Of a stretch of 64,000 nucleotides of DNA, positions 40,041 through 48,582 are shown piece after piece. The notes under the pieces were generated by a model that was not told the origin of the DNA, did not search any database, and saw nothing but the letters and a program-made list of their open reading frames with translations. This DNA is from CBDCWT01 sp965223305. GTDB taxonomy: Bacteria > Planctomycetota > Planctomycetia > Pirellulales > Pirellulaceae. Within the stretch, counting starts at the first letter, position 1. Each line of letters starts with the position of its first letter. Made by a program: the position numbers and the translations under genes. The DNA lies in the NCBI GenBank assembly GCA_965223305.1, contig CBDCWT010000037.1:1-64000 (forward strand), in the 5' to 3' direction.

Positions 40041-40498
40041 TCGTCTTGCCCCGTTGTTTGTATTGCGTCTCGATGCTCGTAACTCGACAAAGGTCCATTG
40101 GACAGAATGGTTTTACAAGAATGTTTCACGCCAGCCAACTCCCCGTGCTCCTGCAATCTCTCGACGCCACCCTAGTCGTGCGAAAAGAGTCAGGTAGGTA
40201 CAGCGTCTTGACGACCTGCGTAGTTAACAACAAGGCCAAAGTCGCGGCGGTGTGACACACTTCGCGGAGAAACAGGACTCCCGAACGTTAAGGATTCTTT
40301 CCGGAGGGCCCCGCTTCACAGGACATCGGTGGCGCACTCCATACTCTCGCTCGAAATCGGTCGTGGTTGCCTCCGGAAAGAATCCTCAACGTTTTAGTGG
40401 GCTGGCCTTCGACGTGTCGCTAGGTGCCAGCAAAAGCACGTTCTGTCGACGCTGACGCTACAACACCGGTCGCTTAATGCGACAACGGCGATGCGGAG
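40041..40498. other. Gene-free stretch with a 24-bp inverted repeat
   Basis: Only the inverted repeat at 40284-40393 stands out. No supported gene. Confidence 0.55.
40284..40393. repeat. 110-bp element with 24-bp terminal inverted repeats
   Basis: Arms 40284-40307 and 40370-40393 are complementary at 23 of 24 positions (outer AACGTT, inner TTTCCGGAGG / CCTCCGGAAA). The centre is 62 bases with no frame. Looks like a small non-autonomous element. Confidence 0.7.
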
Positions 40499-40965
40499 TC
40501 ACTCCGTCCGAGCTGGGCCGCTCCCAATGCTCATTGTCAGCCGACCTTGCTCACTCGACATCATGATTCGCTTCGCTTCTTCCGGTTTAAGCAAAAACGA
40601 CACCATCCTACGTTCGCCGCGAGTGTCGGAATCAACACTAAACACGGTGACATCGTCGACCACCACCTTAGACGAGGAATCCAAGCCCAAGCTGGCTCGG
40701 TCACCTGTTTGGACAGCCGGAGTCGGCAGGGCAAATGCAATTGTAATGACACGAAGCTCAGGGGAATCCCAGTTGCCACGGAGCGAGATGCCGCCGGCTC
40801 CCGGACGCTGCCCTTTCTCTGCATGGTTGCCCAGTGCTGACCTCCAAGACCGAGCCAAATCCCTGCGATGACAGTTAGCAACAACACAGTACAAAGGCTA
40901 AGGCGGAATGAACGGCGGAAAGGCTTCGGGATACTGATAGTAAACGACAGGAGTCGGTCATCCAT
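40499..40965 (-). pseudogene. Membrane-anchored CpaB/RcpC-like protein, frameshifted
   Basis: From the ATG at 40965 the frame has a membrane helix (FRLSLCTVLLLTVIAGIWLG) and WATMQRKGS. From about 40810 the sense lies in another frame: TGDRASLGLDSSSKVVVDDV, TVFSVDSD, then RMVSFLLKPEEAKRIMMSSE and QGRLTMSIGSG. That second part matches the CpaB/RcpC domain of Flp pilus assembly proteins. One indel near 40800 would join them. No other pilus genes are near. Function as a pilus part is doubtful. Confidence 0.6.
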
Positions 40966-41706
40966 GTGGCACACCCTCGTTGAGACGATTCTCGAAAAGT
41001 CTACCAAACGCCGAACAGAACGGACCAGTCCAATCGACCGTCGCGTCGCCAAAGAGTTCAATTGATGCCGCACGCGGGCGGACTACTGAGTTACTACGGA
41101 AACACCCGGTCCTCGAGTCTCACAAGTTCGTGGGGTGTGGCAGCGGTTGGGTCTCTCAGTTCCGTGGAGGGGGACTCCACTCAAGAACGACCGAATCTGT
41201 GGCGGCTGCGTTGCCGGGTTAAGTGCCCTCCTTAACAAGCCCCCGGCATATGCATCGTCATTGTTCATGATCGTTCCCCATATTGCAGTCGTTCCATTGC
41301 GATGCGCTAACAGTGAGCCGCCGTTGTCTAACAGCCTGTTGATTTTCTCAACGCGCCTGCCACATCACAGGGATGTGATGCGAAATCAGCGACGTAAGTG
41401 GTTGATTTGCGAGCCGCGAAGCACTCTGTTCTGAGCCTGGTGAGGTTGAAAAACGCCAGGACGGTGTTTTCAACAGGCAGCCAAGCGGCACAACCTTGAA
41501 ATTTGACGACTGGGGTCAAACGCAGTATAACTGTCTAAATAGGTTTTGCAAGTTACCTGTCGTTCGCTGATTCACTCACACCATGGGAACAACAGCCGTA
41601 GCATCGACGGATGGACTGGGCTAGCAGCGGCGTTCCTCGGACATGCATGCGAACAGAAATAACACTACATAAGTGGCCGGGTTAAGATCTCTAGCGCGGA
41701 GTTATC
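40966..41706. other. Gene-free stretch holding a short repeat element
   Basis: Contains the second MITE-like family (41329-41480). I see no gene in the remainder. Confidence 0.5.
41329..41480 (+). repeat. Second MITE-like element, copy a
   Basis: Begins TAACAGCCTGTTGATTTTC and ends TTTTCAACAGGC, sharing GCCTGTTGA as an inverted end. Internal CACATCACAGGGATGTGATG, a region matching CTCAGAACAGAG, and AAAACGCCAGGAC are shared with the inverted copy at 53197-53351. This copy is the more diverged one. Confidence 0.75.
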
Positions 41707-42171
41707 GTGGATCCGCAAGTTTCGATACGTGATGTTCAGGAGCGCGACCTTCGCGTTTTTTATGAGCAACAGCTAGACCCCGAGGCAACTCATATGGCGG
41801 CTTTTCCAGCTCGTGAATATGAAGCATTCATGTCACACTGGCAAAGGATTATGGGCGAGCCGGCGGTCATCCTCCAGACCGTCATTTTTGAGGGGGAGGT
41901 GGCTGGCAACATCGTCATTTGGGAGGAATCAGGTGAGAGCAACGTCGGCTATTGGCTTGGGAAGAAGTATTGGGGCCAAGGGGTCGCCACTGCTGGGTTG
42001 TCGCTGCTCTTGAAACAGGTGGAAAGACGACCCCTTTATGCTCACGTGGCGAAGCACAATGTGGCGTCGATACGCGTTCTGCAAAAGTGTGGTTTTTGCA
42101 CTTGTCGTGAAGACACGTATTCTGACGTGATCGGTGAAGAAGGAATTGAGTTTGTCATGATGCTCGCGTGA
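41707..42171 (+). CDS. GNAT-family N-acetyltransferase
   Basis: 154 residues with a GTG start (VDPQVSIRDVQERDLRVFYE). The acetyl-CoA motif A is visible in VGYWLGKKYWGQGVATAGLS (Q/RxxGxA type). It is followed by YAHVAKHNVASIRVLQKCGF and a C-terminal strand EFVMMLA. This is the layout of RimJ/RimL-like acetyltransferases. It transfers an acetyl group to an amine; the acceptor is unknown. It stands alone, with a MITE-like element 73 bases after its stop. Confidence 0.93.
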   Translation: MDPQVSIRDVQERDLRVFYEQQLDPEATHMAAFPAREYEAFMSHWQRIMGEPAVILQTVIFEGEVAGNIVIWEESGESNVGYWLGKKYWGQGVATAGLSLLLKQVERRPLYAHVAKHNVASIRVLQKCGFCTCREDTYSDVIGEEGIEFVMMLA

Positions 42172-42244
42172 AAGTGGGCGCGGAAATCCCGTGCCCCTCT
42201 CGGGAGGCCGGCCCGACCAGTCGACAAAGGAAGACAAGAGCCAA

Positions 42245-42423
42245 TAGCCCGACTTATTCATGAAGATCGTCGCGAGAGGTGTAAGTACGTTCGTGGCAAG
42301 GAAGGCGAGCAATTCTTCCACAGGCGTATTGAAGCAATACGTCGAGGGAGAATTGTGAAGCATGACGAAGCTACGGATGGACTTACGACCTCGCAGCAGA
42401 TCGCTCATGGATAATTCGGGATA
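42245..42423 (-). repeat. MITE-like element, copy 2 (reading frame broken)
   Basis: Same element as 20852-21031 with TAGCCCG and CGGGATA ends. It lacks one T at about 42280. The internal frame (ATG at 42408) keeps MSDLLRGRKSIRSFVMLH and EELLAFLATNVLT but shifts after that and runs past the end. A substitution in the right end (CATGGATAA) also breaks the palindrome. Confidence 0.85.
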
Positions 42424-42469
42424 GCCAGCATCGTCAACGCCAGCGCTGAAGCCTCGCACGCCGAATTGC

Positions 42470-45400
42470 TCACTCCTTAACTCGGTTCACATCAATCTGA
42501 GCTAGCGACGGCGCTAACAAGACGCGCAGGCCAGCTTCATCGCCACGAAAAACTGTGTCATCGGCCAGGTTGACCATCGCTGCGAGGTATTCATCATTGG
42601 GTGAGAACTCAACCTTTTGAACATCCGCCTTGATGCTCATGAGTTCCCGCCAGGTGGCAACATTCCAAAGTTTGACCGTCGAATAATCAGTGCTCACCAG
42701 TGTTCTGTCATAGGGACAGAAAGCGAGCGAGTGAGGCCCTTGAACATGACCTGAAAGCTGGGCCACTTGTTCACCCGACTCGACGTGCCAGATGCGAATG
42801 AGATCGCCCTGATGACCTGAAGCGAGCAGGCGACCGTCCGTCGACAAAGCCACTGAATAGGCCCAACTGGGGGGCTTCGCTTCAAATACGGCACGTGGCT
42901 TCCCGGTCAGGTCAAAGACGCGAATAAATCCGCGGTCTTCGGAAAGGGCCATTTTTTGGGCGTTCTGAGCGAAGCCGACATCCCAGATCTTTGGCGCTTC
43001 GTTTTGCAGCACTGCACGCCCCCAGTTGCCTGTATTCCAGAGACGGACTTCACCACCAGTTTCGGCCGTGACCAAGAAACGACTATCCGGAGAGAAGGCG
43101 GCTTGACTGGCGTTCGCGACCTCTTTGGACAAAACCCTTACGACCCGTGCCGACGCGTCCTCCCACACGGAGAGTTCGCCGCGGTCAATGGTCACCGTCC
43201 ACTTCCCATCCGGCGACGCGGCAACCGACTCCGCGTTTCGCCCACGGATGGCACCGAGCAACTCTCGCCTGTCGGCCGGCGTAAACGATTCTTCGTCGGG
43301 GTCATAGAACTCGAAGTCTTCCGCTGAGTCGCGAAGCACGGAGATCTGACCGTTTCGCATGAGGGCAAACTTCTCGACGCCTGCATTTATCAGAGCTCTG
43401 CCAGGAGAGTCGAGAACAGACCATGCAAGCACGTGGCCTCCGTGACCCGAGCCGGCAACGACCGTTCGGCCATCCGGGCAGACATCCGACGCCCAGACGC
43501 TTGCGGAATGACCCGATAGCCGGTCCACAACGCGCTTGTGCGTCGGGTCGTAGACAATGACCTGCCGATCCGCGCCGGTTGAAACGAGTCGAGAGCCGTC
43601 GCGAGAAAACGTGAGCGTCGGCACCCATCCTACATGAGAGTTGAATGTGTGAAGCACTTGCCCATTTTCTGGCTCAAGTAGATGCACGTTGCCCCATCGG
43701 TCCGCTGCGGCAAGATGCCCTGCGGCTGACGTCGCCAGGCTTGAAAGTCCCTCACCCCAAGGTGTGGAAGTGCTTTGTGGGCTCGAGACTTGAAATGGAG
43801 GAAGTTCCACGTGCTCTTTCAGGTCCCATCGGCGAATCCCATTCGCACCTGCCAGGTAGAGTGTGGAGTCGTCTTCAGAGATGGCCAGGCACGTCTTCAT
43901 GAACCCGCCGTTGCCAAAGCCAGGCTGCAGCAGCGGACCTGCATCGGGTGCGTTTTGTAGTTCTGCAACCCTCCGCCAGTCACTAACGCTACACACCACG
44001 AATCGTTCCTTCTCAGCGTCTCGCGCGACAAAGATCTCGTTCTCGCGGCGGTTCCCAACAGCCAGGGGAAACGACAGCGACAGTGACTCCCGATCTTTCC
44101 AATCATCCACATTCCAAGCGACGACGTCCTCGCTGCTTTTGAGTCTGCCGATCAACAGTTTGCCGCTCGCGGTGAACAGAAACGGGCTCGTACAGTCAGT
44201 CTGAAACGCGGACTCTTCAGAACCCGTTTCCAGGTTCACGAGGGCCACGCGACTCGGTTGGCCTCGTATCATCACCACATGTGTGCCATCCGGTGATATG
44301 GCCAGCCCAAGCAGGAAGCCCCAGTAGGGTCCCAAGTCTGACGTGAAGTTGGTTTGCGACCGAGACCAAAGAAACCGCCATTCAAATCCGCGCAAGTCAA
44401 TTTCGTCACGATTCGGGATATGTTTGCTCAGGAGTCCCTTGGCGCGCCCCAGGTCGCCGTTTCGAATCGCCTCATATGCCAACCCTATGTCACTGACATA
44501 AGCATGGACCCGCAAATCCGAGGCTGTGCGGACGGCACGTTCCCGCTGCTCGTCCGCCTGGACAAGTGCTTCTTTGGCCTTGCTCTCCGCCTTGACCGCC
44601 CTGTCTTTCGCCTCAATTGCCTCGTGTTCCCTCTGCTCCATCTTCTGACGTGCGCGAACCGCATCGATCCAGCCGGTCGTGGTGCCAACCACGCCAGAGC
44701 AAAGCAACCCGACCAGGGCACAAGTCACGAGAACGGCGCTGCGGTGGCGGCATACAAACTTGTGAATCAAATAGGACCGAGAAGGCGGCCTCGCAAGAAC
44801 AGCTTCGTCGCCGAGAAACCTCTGCACGTCCTGCGAAAAACTGAGGGCCGTTTCATACCGACGACCACGCTCTTTCTCCAGAGCCTTCATCACAATCCAG
44901 TCGAGTTCACCGCGCATCAACTGGCGCAGTTTCCTTACGTCAGTCTTGCGGTTGCCACTGATGCGACTCGCTGATTCGCCCAACGTACTGACTCTGGTGC
45001 TTGGCTTAGGCGGCTCCTCTTCTCGTATCATGCGACGAATCTCATCGTAGGCCGCTTCACTGAAGCGTTTTCTCTCGAATGGAGTCGTTCCAGTCAGCAA
45101 CTCATATAGCAGCACTCCCAGGGAGTAGACGTCTGTGCGCGTGTCAACATCCAGTCCACTGAGCTGCGCTTGTTCAGGACTCATGTACATGGGAGTACCA
45201 ACCATCTGCTGGAACTGCGTGAAGATCGTCCGTTCGGTCAGCTGCTGGTTGATCGCCTTGGCGACGCCAAAGTCGATCACTTTCGGAACGGGGTGGCCGT
45301 CATGTTCGGTGACGAGAACATTCGACGGTTTAATGTCACGGTGGATGATTCCTTTCTGGTGCGCGTGCTGAACGGCGTGGCAGACCCTGGTGAACAGTTC

Positions 45401-45949
45401 CAGCCGCTCGCGAGCGCCGAACCGCTGCTCACTGCAGTACTCCGTGATGGGAATCCCACTGACAAGCTCCATTACGAAATAGGGCCGATCCGAATCAGTC
45501 GTTCCGGCGTCCAACACTCTTGCAATGTTCGGGTGGTCCATCATGGCCAGTGCCTGGCGTTCGGCCTCAAACCGGGCGATGACTTCCTTCGTGTCCATTC
45601 CCGGCTTGATGACTTTCAAAGCCACCTTGCGACGCACGGGCTGATGCTGCTCAGCCATGTAAACAACACCAAATCCGCCTTCGCCAACCTGCTGGAGCAG
45701 TCTGTACGGTCCGATCGACATCCCCGGTTGTTCACTGAGAGATAGATCGACGGTTGCATCAATACCAGGTAGAGGGACGTCGAGTAGCCCACCAGATTCC
45801 TGATGCAGCCTCAGGAGATTCTGGATGCGGTCCCACAGCGCAGGATTGCCATCACAAACACCTTTGACATACGCGTCTCGCTCAATCCCAGCACGCTTTG
45901 CCAACGCCGACTGGAAGATCACTTCTTCGCTGATGTGGTTGTCTGACAT
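42470..45949 (-). CDS. Ser/Thr protein kinase with transmembrane segment and WD40 repeats (module 2)
   Basis: 1159 residues. Kinase domain about 80-350: GEGGFG, VALKVIK, HRDIKPSN (about 203), VIDFGVAKA and MYMSPEQAQ. The N-terminal 75 residues are helical, as in module 1. One membrane segment lies near 415-435 (VLVTCALVGLLCSGVVG). A coiled, charged segment follows, then WD40 repeats from about 540 to the end (VPTLTFSRDGSRLVSTGADR, SLAFCPYDRTLVSTDYSTVK). AAAGG precedes the ATG. The ECF sigma gene lies 101 bases upstream on the same strand. It is close in sequence to the kinase at 30.6 kb, so the two modules are paralogous. Confidence 0.94.
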   Translation of the reverse strand: MSDNHISEEVIFQSALAKRAGIERDAYVKGVCDGNPALWDRIQNLLRLHQESGGLLDVPLPGIDATVDLSLSEQPGMSIGPYRLLQQVGEGGFGVVYMAEQHQPVRRKVALKVIKPGMDTKEVIARFEAERQALAMMDHPNIARVLDAGTTDSDRPYFVMELVSGIPITEYCSEQRFGARERLELFTRVCHAVQHAHQKGIIHRDIKPSNVLVTEHDGHPVPKVIDFGVAKAINQQLTERTIFTQFQQMVGTPMYMSPEQAQLSGLDVDTRTDVYSLGVLLYELLTGTTPFERKRFSEAAYDEIRRMIREEEPPKPSTRVSTLGESASRISGNRKTDVRKLRQLMRGELDWIVMKALEKERGRRYETALSFSQDVQRFLGDEAVLARPPSRSYLIHKFVCRHRSAVLVTCALVGLLCSGVVGTTTGWIDAVRARQKMEQREHEAIEAKDRAVKAESKAKEALVQADEQRERAVRTASDLRVHAYVSDIGLAYEAIRNGDLGRAKGLLSKHIPNRDEIDLRGFEWRFLWSRSQTNFTSDLGPYWGFLLGLAISPDGTHVVMIRGQPSRVALVNLETGSEESAFQTDCTSPFLFTASGKLLIGRLKSSEDVVAWNVDDWKDRESLSLSFPLAVGNRRENEIFVARDAEKERFVVCSVSDWRRVAELQNAPDAGPLLQPGFGNGGFMKTCLAISEDDSTLYLAGANGIRRWDLKEHVELPPFQVSSPQSTSTPWGEGLSSLATSAAGHLAAADRWGNVHLLEPENGQVLHTFNSHVGWVPTLTFSRDGSRLVSTGADRQVIVYDPTHKRVVDRLSGHSASVWASDVCPDGRTVVAGSGHGGHVLAWSVLDSPGRALINAGVEKFALMRNGQISVLRDSAEDFEFYDPDEESFTPADRRELLGAIRGRNAESVAASPDGKWTVTIDRGELSVWEDASARVVRVLSKEVANASQAAFSPDSRFLVTAETGGEVRLWNTGNWGRAVLQNEAPKIWDVGFAQNAQKMALSEDRGFIRVFDLTGKPRAVFEAKPPSWAYSVALSTDGRLLASGHQGDLIRIWHVESGEQVAQLSGHVQGPHSLAFCPYDRTLVSTDYSTVKLWNVATWRELMSIKADVQKVEFSPNDEYLAAMVNLADDTVFRGDEAGLRVLLAPSLAQIDVNRVKE

Positions 45950-46050
45950 GGTTTGACCTTTCGACTCATCCCGTCCCCAGGATGCAGTGCGGAATCCGGG
46001 GGCGAATCACCTCATCCGCCGCGAAGATTTTCGCGAAAAAATGGAATCAC

Positions 46051-46620
46051 CTATCCGGTGTTCGCTATATCCGCGATTTCCGCATGCAGCCACGCTCGTG
46101 CGTAAGCCCAATCCCTATCAGCAGTTGCTGGGGAAACACCGAGGACGTCGGCCGCCTGTGGAACTGTAAGTCCGGCGAAATAACGCAGTTTGACGAGCGC
46201 CGCCTTTCTGTGGTCGACTTCTTCTAGACGCTTCAGGGCATCGTCGAGCGCGAGTAGGTCGTCAGACTGAGTTTGAATCGCTGGCTGCAATTCCCCTAAG
46301 CTCTTGCGTTTCAAGTGGCCACCGCGTCTCTGGGTCTTTCGTGCCCGTGCTCGGTCAATCAGGATACGCCGCATGGCTTCGGCCGCGGCGCCAAAGAAAT
46401 GGGCCCTACCATTCCAGCCTTCTGAAGTCCCAGAGCCAACCAATCGCAGATAGGCTTCATGGACCAGTGCCGTCGCCTGGAGCGTTTGCTCCGGTTTCTC
46501 TCTGGCCAGCTTTTGGGCTGCCAACACCCGCAGCTCGTCATACACCGCGGGCAGTAGCTCGTCGGCTGCTCTCAAATCCCCTTGCTCGATCGCAGTCAGG
46601 ATCTCGGTGACATCGTTCAT
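46051..46620 (-). CDS. ECF-type sigma factor (module 2)
   Basis: 189 residues from the ATG at 46620. The frame extends to 46683, but MNDVTEILTAIEQGDLRAAD matches the usual family start. Blocks: ELLPAVYDELRVLAAQKLAR, QTLQATALVHEAYLRLVG, FFGAAAEAMRRILIDRARAR, and ALVKLRYFAGLTVPQAADVL then GVSPATADRDWAYARAWL. Same subfamily as the module 1 sigma. It should direct polymerase to module-specific promoters, with the kinase downstream as likely modulator. Confidence 0.93.
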   Translation of the reverse strand: MNDVTEILTAIEQGDLRAADELLPAVYDELRVLAAQKLAREKPEQTLQATALVHEAYLRLVGSGTSEGWNGRAHFFGAAAEAMRRILIDRARARKTQRRGGHLKRKSLGELQPAIQTQSDDLLALDDALKRLEEVDHRKAALVKLRYFAGLTVPQAADVLGVSPATADRDWAYARAWLHAEIADIANTG

Positions 46621-47583
46621 GAGGTCAGAATACAGTTCCGACCCGTGCAATTCCATCGATCGTGCCAGACACCGCCCCCCCATGAGGTCGTGCGGCTATT
46701 TAGTTCGTTCGTGATTTCGCCTTTCTTCACTCTCCCCTTGGGGAGAGTCGGGCCGAAGCGCCGGAACGGCGCGGCGGTCACGGCGGGCTGGAAAATCGTC
46801 GTCTCTCCCGCCGCTTGTTACGGCCTACAGCTTCTAGCCGTGTACGCCCTCGGCACAATCAGCCGGAATGCGTTAGCATCCGGTTGAGGGGGGGAACCGT
46901 GGCTAACGCCCAGCGGCTGATTTGCGGCGCAGCCGAACTCACCAGAGTTTGGTGGACTGCATGATGCGCAAAAGAAGTAGGCCGTAACAAGCGGCGCAAG
47001 TAGCTATCCATGCGCGTCGGACTCCCTGCCGCGCCGTTCCGGCTGGTGCTGACTGACACTCAGCGCCCAATACAACCGCTCCCCTACCGCCGGAACGGCG
47101 CGGCGGTCACGGCGGGCTAGAGAATCGTCGTCTCTCCCGCCGCTTGTTACGGCCTACAGCTTCTAGCCGTGTACGCCCTCGGCACAATCAGCCGGAATGC
47201 GTTAGCATCCGGTTGAGGGGGGAGAACCGTGGCTAACGCCCAGCGGCTGATTTGCGGCGCAGCCGAACTCACCAGAGTTTGGTGGACTGCATGATGCGCA
47301 AAAGAAGTAGGCCGTAACAAGCGGCGCAAGTAGCTATCCATGCGCGTCGGAGTCCCTGCCGCGCCGTTCCGGCAGGTGCTGACTGACGCTCAGCGCCCAA
47401 TACAACCGCTCCGCTAGCGCCGGAACGGCGCGGCGGTCACGGCGGGCTAGAGAATCGTCGTCTCTCCCGCCGCTTGTTGCGGCCTACAGCTTCTAGCCGT
47501 GTACGCCCTCGGCACAACCAGCCGGAATGCGTTAGCATCCGGTTTGAGGGGGAACCGTGGGCGAACGCCCGTGTATAACCACA
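46621..47583. other. Gene-free stretch filled by tandem repeats
   Basis: From 46759 on it is tandem repeat; 46684-46758 is ordinary spacer. Open frames here only reflect repeated GC-rich sequence. Confidence 0.7.
46759..47570. repeat. Tandem repeat, period 329-330 bp, about 2.5 units
   Basis: Units at 46759-47087, 47088-47417 and 47418-47570 (partial), all starting CGCCGGAACGGCGCGGCGGT. Units differ by few substitutions. Each complete unit contains TAGGCCGTAACAAGCGGCGC, related to dispersed repeat A, and ACCGTGGCTAACGCCCAGCG, related to the 229-bp duplication at 7-9 kb. Confidence 0.9.
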
Positions 47584-48006
47584 TTACGGACAACCGATCT
47601 CCTCAAGCGCCTTCGCAAGTCTCAGGTGGCCTTGCTGCTTGGCGCGATCAACCGCAGTCTTGCCTTCGGCGTCGCGGGCGTTCTTGTTAGCACCCCGGTC
47701 AATGAGATTCTTGGCGATCGCGATGCAGTCGTCGCAATCGCCACACCACCACGCACAATAGATGAGCGGCGTCATTCCGTTTCGCTCATCATCGGTCTCC
47801 GCGATGGCATTTACGTTCGCTCCGGCATCCAACAGCAGATTGCATATCTCAACTGTTCCTTCAGTGGCCCAGTGAATAGGCAGTCCGCCTCGGACAGTGT
47901 GCTGTCTGTCGAGCGGAACTCCCTGGGCCAGAAGTTTCTCAACGGTTTCCTGCTTGCTGTAGTGGGCTGCACTATGAAGTGCATTCTCTTGTGTGGGGTC
48001 AGTCAT
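47584..48006 (-). CDS. Small ankyrin-repeat protein
   Basis: 140 residues with about four ankyrin repeats: ENALHSAAHYSKQETVEKLL, GGLPIHWATEGTVEICNLLL, DAGANVNAI, TPLIYCAWWCGDCDDCIAIA and KTAVDRAKQQGHLRLAKALE. No signal peptide or membrane segment. It is probably a cytoplasmic protein-interaction module. It lies downstream of the M56-ankyrin gene and on the same strand, so it may derive from it or act with it. Confidence 0.85.
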   Translation of the reverse strand: MTDPTQENALHSAAHYSKQETVEKLLAQGVPLDRQHTVRGGLPIHWATEGTVEICNLLLDAGANVNAIAETDDERNGMTPLIYCAWWCGDCDDCIAIAKNLIDRGANKNARDAEGKTAVDRAKQQGHLRLAKALEEIGCP

Positions 48007-48162
48007 TGTTCGCCTCGCTGTCCTGTTGTAATGAGCGAATCATGCCCAACGGTGGACGAGTACCCAGGATCGCACCTCATGGAATCATGAACAATCTGCC
48101 TCCCTTGGGTTCTGCGTGTCGGACGGCTTGCTGCCACTCGTTGTTAGCCTCCATACGAGTTC

Positions 48163-48582
48163 CTAACGCGAGGATTTTTCGCTCAGGTGCTTGGATTCCA
48201 CGCCGCCATTTTTTTGAAGGAACTCAGCGAGCTCTGTCTGGTTTGCGTTGATCGCGTGGTCGAGTGGCGTCAACTTGAAATCAAACGTCAATTGATTGAC
48301 GTCGACGCCTTTGTCCAGGCAGAGTTGTGCAAGCTTCAGTTGTTGTTCCAACGTATTTGTCAGGTCAAATAGGTCCTCGCCGGTGGGAAATCTTCTCTTT
48401 TCAAGCGACGGGTCGTCTTCAAGGCAGGCCTTGACTGTTTCCACGTCGCCGTCACCAAGTGCGGTCCAGAACCTCGACTCCAGGTCAGTTATTTCCCAGT
48501 TCTGTTTGTGGTAGATAAGCCGATGGTGAACGTGTTTGTTTTGTTGACTCTTGGCACATTCAATCGGCGTGTAGCTGCGTAA
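48163..48582 (-). pseudogene. Ankyrin-repeat C-terminal extension cut off by an in-frame TAA
   Basis: This stretch is open in the same frame as the M56-ankyrin gene and follows its stop directly: after the TAA at 48583-48585 comes LRSYTPIECAKSQQNKHVHH, then ALGDGDVETVKACLEDDPSL and KLTPLDHAINANQTELAEFL, with a true stop at 48163. The first part completes an ankyrin repeat left unfinished by GADIEQ. A single CAA-to-TAA change, or readthrough, would explain it. A shorter independent product from an internal start (48444) is possible but lacks a clear ribosome site. Confidence 0.75.

Noticed and set aside
46759..47570. CRISPR array
   Set aside because: The repeat period is about 330 bp with no short repeat-spacer pattern and no cas genes; it is an ordinary tandem repeat.
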